Source of the DNA: Algorimicrobium echini
GTDB taxonomy: Bacteria > Bacteroidota > Bacteroidia > Flavobacteriales > Flavobacteriaceae
Length of the DNA: 64,000 bases
Reading direction: 5' to 3'
Assembly (NCBI RefSeq): GCF_900115185.1
Contig: NZ_FOVN01000004.1
Span: forward strand, 110,203 to 174,202
Made by a program: the position numbers and the translations under genes. Below are positions 62,501 to 64,000 of this stretch, one piece after another. Position 1 is the first letter of the stretch. Every line of letters begins with the position of its first letter. The notes below the pieces were generated by a model, which saw only the letters and a list, made by a program, of their open reading frames with translations, was not told the DNA's origin and ran no database searches.

Positions 62501-63868
62501 TTGTATCTTAAATCGCTATTTTCAAAAGTATTTCCTGTTAAAGGAAAAACAACGTCGAATTTAAGGGATATTTGGGGCTTGGATAAAAAGGAAAGAGACA
62601 ATCATGCACATCATGCTAAAGATGCCGTGGTTGTGGCATGCTGCTCAAAAGATATTAACGATGCTTTGGTAGAATATTACCATAATTACGAAGATTTTAA
62701 ATATTATGGTAAACCAAAGCCATCCTTTAAACACAGAATTCCATGGAAAGGCTTTAATAAAGATGTTAAAAATTTTGATGATAACACACTTATTAGTCAT
62801 CATACGCTAGATGTTTTGCCGATACAAAGTAAAAAAGCCATTCGCAAACGTGGCATCATTCAAAGAAACAAAAAAGGCGAGATTAAGTACCAAAAGGGCG
62901 ATACTGTAAGAGGTGCCTTGCATAAAGAAAGTTTTTATGGTGCTATTAAACGAAAAGAAAAAAATAAAAAAGGAGAAGTAGAAGACGTTATAAAGTATGT
63001 ATTGAGAAAACCATTGGATAGTTTTTCGGACACCGATTTAAAAAACATTGTTGATGATAGAATTAAGGAGATTGTTACAAACGGAAGGAAACAAGAGAAA
63101 CAATTAAAAAAAGAAATAGAAACCTTAAAAAAACAAATCAACAAGGTAAATGATGTTGAAGGGCAAAAGATGGAAGCTCAAATAGAAGATATCACTAATA
63201 AAATTGACAACGAACTTTATGTGTTGCCTAACAAAAACGGAAGTCCAATACCTATAAAAAAGATTCGATATTTTGCTAATGATGTAAAAGCGCCTTTAGA
63301 AATAAAAAAACATCGTGATGTTTCAAGGCATGAGCACAAACAATATTACTTTGCTAAAAATGATAGCAATTATTGTATGGCAATTTATGAAGGGATTAAT
63401 GATGAGGGAAAGGTAAGCAGGTCAAATTTGTTAATTAATAATTTAGAAGCTGGCAGTTATTTTAAAACCAGTAATACAAACAATCAACTATATCCAATAG
63501 CACCAGAGAAGGATGAAAATAACAATTCTTTAAAGTATATTTTGACCAAGGGTAAAATGGTACTTGTTTATGATAAAATGCCCAACGAACTGTTCGAAAT
63601 GGCGGAGTCCCAATTACTAGAGCGTTTATTTCAAATTACCCAGATGGATGTAGAAGCTTCTTGTATTAAGCTTTTGCATCATACTGAAGCAAGAGAAAAG
63701 AAAACACTAACTGAATTCATGAATTTAAAAACAGGAATGAAAGGCGGTAAAAATATTGGAGAACACAAAAAATTTCCATGGATAAAAGTGGGTGTCAATA
63801 GTTTTGACTGCCTTGTGGAAGGTTATGATTTTATAATCACTCCAACAGGCAAACTAAAATTTATTTAG
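59567..63868 (+). CDS. cas9: Type II-C CRISPR nuclease Cas9
   Basis: 1433 residues, the size usual for Bacteroidota II-C Cas9. RuvC-I has Asp8 in RILGLDLGTNSIGWAVVE, and an Arg-rich bridge helix (about 57-80) follows. RuvC-II has Glu767 (IVRIEMAREL). The HNH site is FDIEHTIPRS with His854, and RuvC-III has His1016 and Asp1019 (HAHHAKDAVVVA). All catalytic residues are intact. The C-terminal part, with a long coiled coil (about 1170-1210), should contain the PAM-reading domain. The tracrRNA lies divergent upstream and the CRISPR repeat starts about 90 bases after the stop. Confidence 0.96.
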   Translation: MSRILGLDLGTNSIGWAVVEKDKNEKEFTLIDKGVRIFSEGVNIEAKTSSESSKASQRTGYRSSRKLKYRRKLRKLELLKILSDNNLCPKLSDEELKLWRYKKIYPNNDKFRLWLSTDNQDNELERKQQIKNPYAFRFKASTQKLDLNNLNDRNELGRAFYHIAQRRGFLSNRLDTSDNSIIEEKNSEIEDIIQQCNTPEELLKIYNEFLESYDKTDTNSKALFTLNRAFKSIIKENADEAFDDIQEKLSERLNRKEFLGKVKSAISDLSSKIEEANCNTLGEYFYGLHKEGQRIRNNYTHREEHYLHEFHAICDHQNLPNTLKKDIENAIFFQRPLKSQKGLVAKCPLENDKACVPKSHPDFELFRMYSFINSIKIKPENEDKLRVLNTDEKALIEPLFYRKSKPNFDFEEISKKLTPKNLISGYYKDKNAKNFDVLFNFGNYTNVSGCPTIANLRYVFGEDWKSYLVKKFNKKNKDNSNKTEYQIIDAIWHVLFRFDKTKKLKQFVKDYLDCDEETASKFSKVKLKQDYGSLSLKAIRNILPYLEKGLLYSHAVFLANMKHVLPKDIWNNETDRSVIKKEVFSIIETYNTYKNSVDIVNGIIKNIKDKQESWNDKNTFVVDAFKKDIDKNIQDYFGLETWNSFSEDKKETILNDSFQRFSKQMALNSGRGEFLKKETLDERVKDFLRDNFNVSEFQLKKLYHPSAIEVYDKAKRSDKDGKLYLGSPLISSVKNPMAMRSLHQLRKVINQLIKEDAIDENTIVRIEMARELKSANERVAIRQWQNDLQNNRKDYIGAIKKLYKEVCGLEIDPSEDEILKYQLWLEQNRICLYTGKTISICDFIGANPKFDIEHTIPRSKSLDNSQTNKTLCCSIYNRDVKKNKIPAECNNHEDILPRIKHWYAKYKSLEDQTRDITKKVKAAATKENRDSYIQKRAKLRFEYVYYRNKYKTFTMTEIPKGFKNSQSVDIGIISKYGNLYLKSLFSKVFPVKGKTTSNLRDIWGLDKKERDNHAHHAKDAVVVACCSKDINDALVEYYHNYEDFKYYGKPKPSFKHRIPWKGFNKDVKNFDDNTLISHHTLDVLPIQSKKAIRKRGIIQRNKKGEIKYQKGDTVRGALHKESFYGAIKRKEKNKKGEVEDVIKYVLRKPLDSFSDTDLKNIVDDRIKEIVTNGRKQEKQLKKEIETLKKQINKVNDVEGQKMEAQIEDITNKIDNELYVLPNKNGSPIPIKKIRYFANDVKAPLEIKKHRDVSRHEHKQYYFAKNDSNYCMAIYEGINDEGKVSRSNLLINNLEAGSYFKTSNTNNQLYPIAPEKDENNNSLKYILTKGKMVLVYDKMPNELFEMAESQLLERLFQITQMDVEASCIKLLHHTEAREKKTLTEFMNLKTGMKGGKNIGEHKKFPWIKVGVNSFDCLVEGYDFIITPTGKLKFI

Positions 63869-63922
63869 ATTAAAATAGTTCTTTGACATACATTTTTATC
63901 TTAAACAACCAAACCCCAACGG

Positions 63923-63945
63923 AAAATTGACGGTTTCAATTTTTT
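63923..63945 (+). terminator. Hairpin between cas9 and the CRISPR repeat
   Basis: AAAATTGA (63923-63930) pairs with TCAATTTT (63936-63943), followed by Ts. It may terminate cas9 transcription or be part of the leader. Confidence 0.5.
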
Positions 63946-63959
63946 GCAACGATTTTTCA

Positions 63960-64000
63960 TTTGTGGTTTGATTAAAGATTAGAAAACACGATATTTTCCA
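63960..64000 (+). CRISPR. First repeat of a type II-C CRISPR array, cut by the window end
   Basis: TTGTGGTTTGATTAAAGATT... contains the 16-mer complementary to the tracrRNA anti-repeat. The window ends at 41 bases of what is probably a 46-47-base repeat, as is usual in Bacteroidota II-C systems. No spacer can be read. It is on the plus strand, so crRNA would be transcribed from left to right. Confidence 0.82.

Overview
The window is AT-rich chromosomal DNA of a member of the Bacteroidota, most likely the family Flavobacteriaceae. The evidence is Bacteroidota-type promoters (-7 box TAnnTTTG), type IX secretion C-terminal sorting domains, DUF6266-like proteins, a fused branched-chain 2-oxoacid dehydrogenase E1, a CzcA-TolC fusion and a large type II-C Cas9. 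No rRNA or tRNA gene was seen.

The first part (1-29.6 kb) is ordinary core chromosome. It holds the tail of a Sua5/YrdC gene, an OmpA lipoprotein, a glycosyltransferase, holA, a PfpI-like protein, DoxX, E1 alpha/beta, an M1-peptidase-like beta-barrel protein, a secreted EEP nuclease, a LOG protein, a 56-residue membrane protein, uvrA, gamma-glutamyltransferase, an ACP phosphodiesterase, glmM, a class V aminotransferase, a lipid A acyltransferase, a rhomboid protease, a TlpA-like thioredoxin and mnmE. Several strong hairpin terminators separate the units.

A 27.1 kb integrative element (29,593-56,694) sits exactly at the 3' end of mnmE. It is bounded by a 15-bp direct repeat that includes the mnmE stop region, and the same integrase-arm-like repeats recur inside both ends. 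Its order is: Zn-finger/HTH protein, tyrosine integrase, unknown protein, two HTH proteins, VirE_N (BT4734-like) protein and PriCT-2/DUF3987 protein (replication module). Next come an XRE controller and a single-chain type IIG restriction-modification enzyme. Then follows a tight four-gene operon: Abi_2 (HEPN), long Argonaute, a second HEPN protein and DUF4238. After it comes a metal-efflux cassette (His-rich secreted protein, CzcA-TolC fusion, CzcB-like adaptor, Fur-family regulator, DUF3703, P1B ATPase). The element ends with about 1 kb of highly structured non-coding DNA, one unknown gene and a DUF6266 gene. No relaxase or conjugation gene is visible.

The most interesting locus is 39.76-44.81 kb. 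The Argonaute keeps the MID guide-binding residues (Y413, K417, Q428, K459) but lacks PIWI catalytic aspartates. It is co-transcribed with two different proteins carrying the HEPN RNase motif Rx4H and with a DUF4238 protein. The operon has its own promoter with two 16-bp direct repeats and a leader that can fold into a compact stable hairpin. I infer a guide-triggered abortive-infection system in which HEPN RNases replace Argonaute slicing. I do not know a described system with this composition, but I could not search.

Downstream of the element (56.7-64 kb) lie a DUF6266-like gene, a secreted type IX protein flanked by 99-bp direct repeats, and a type II-C CRISPR locus. That locus has a divergent tracrRNA on the minus strand, cas9 on the plus strand, and the first CRISPR repeat about 90 nt after the cas9 stop at the window edge, with no cas1 or cas2 between.
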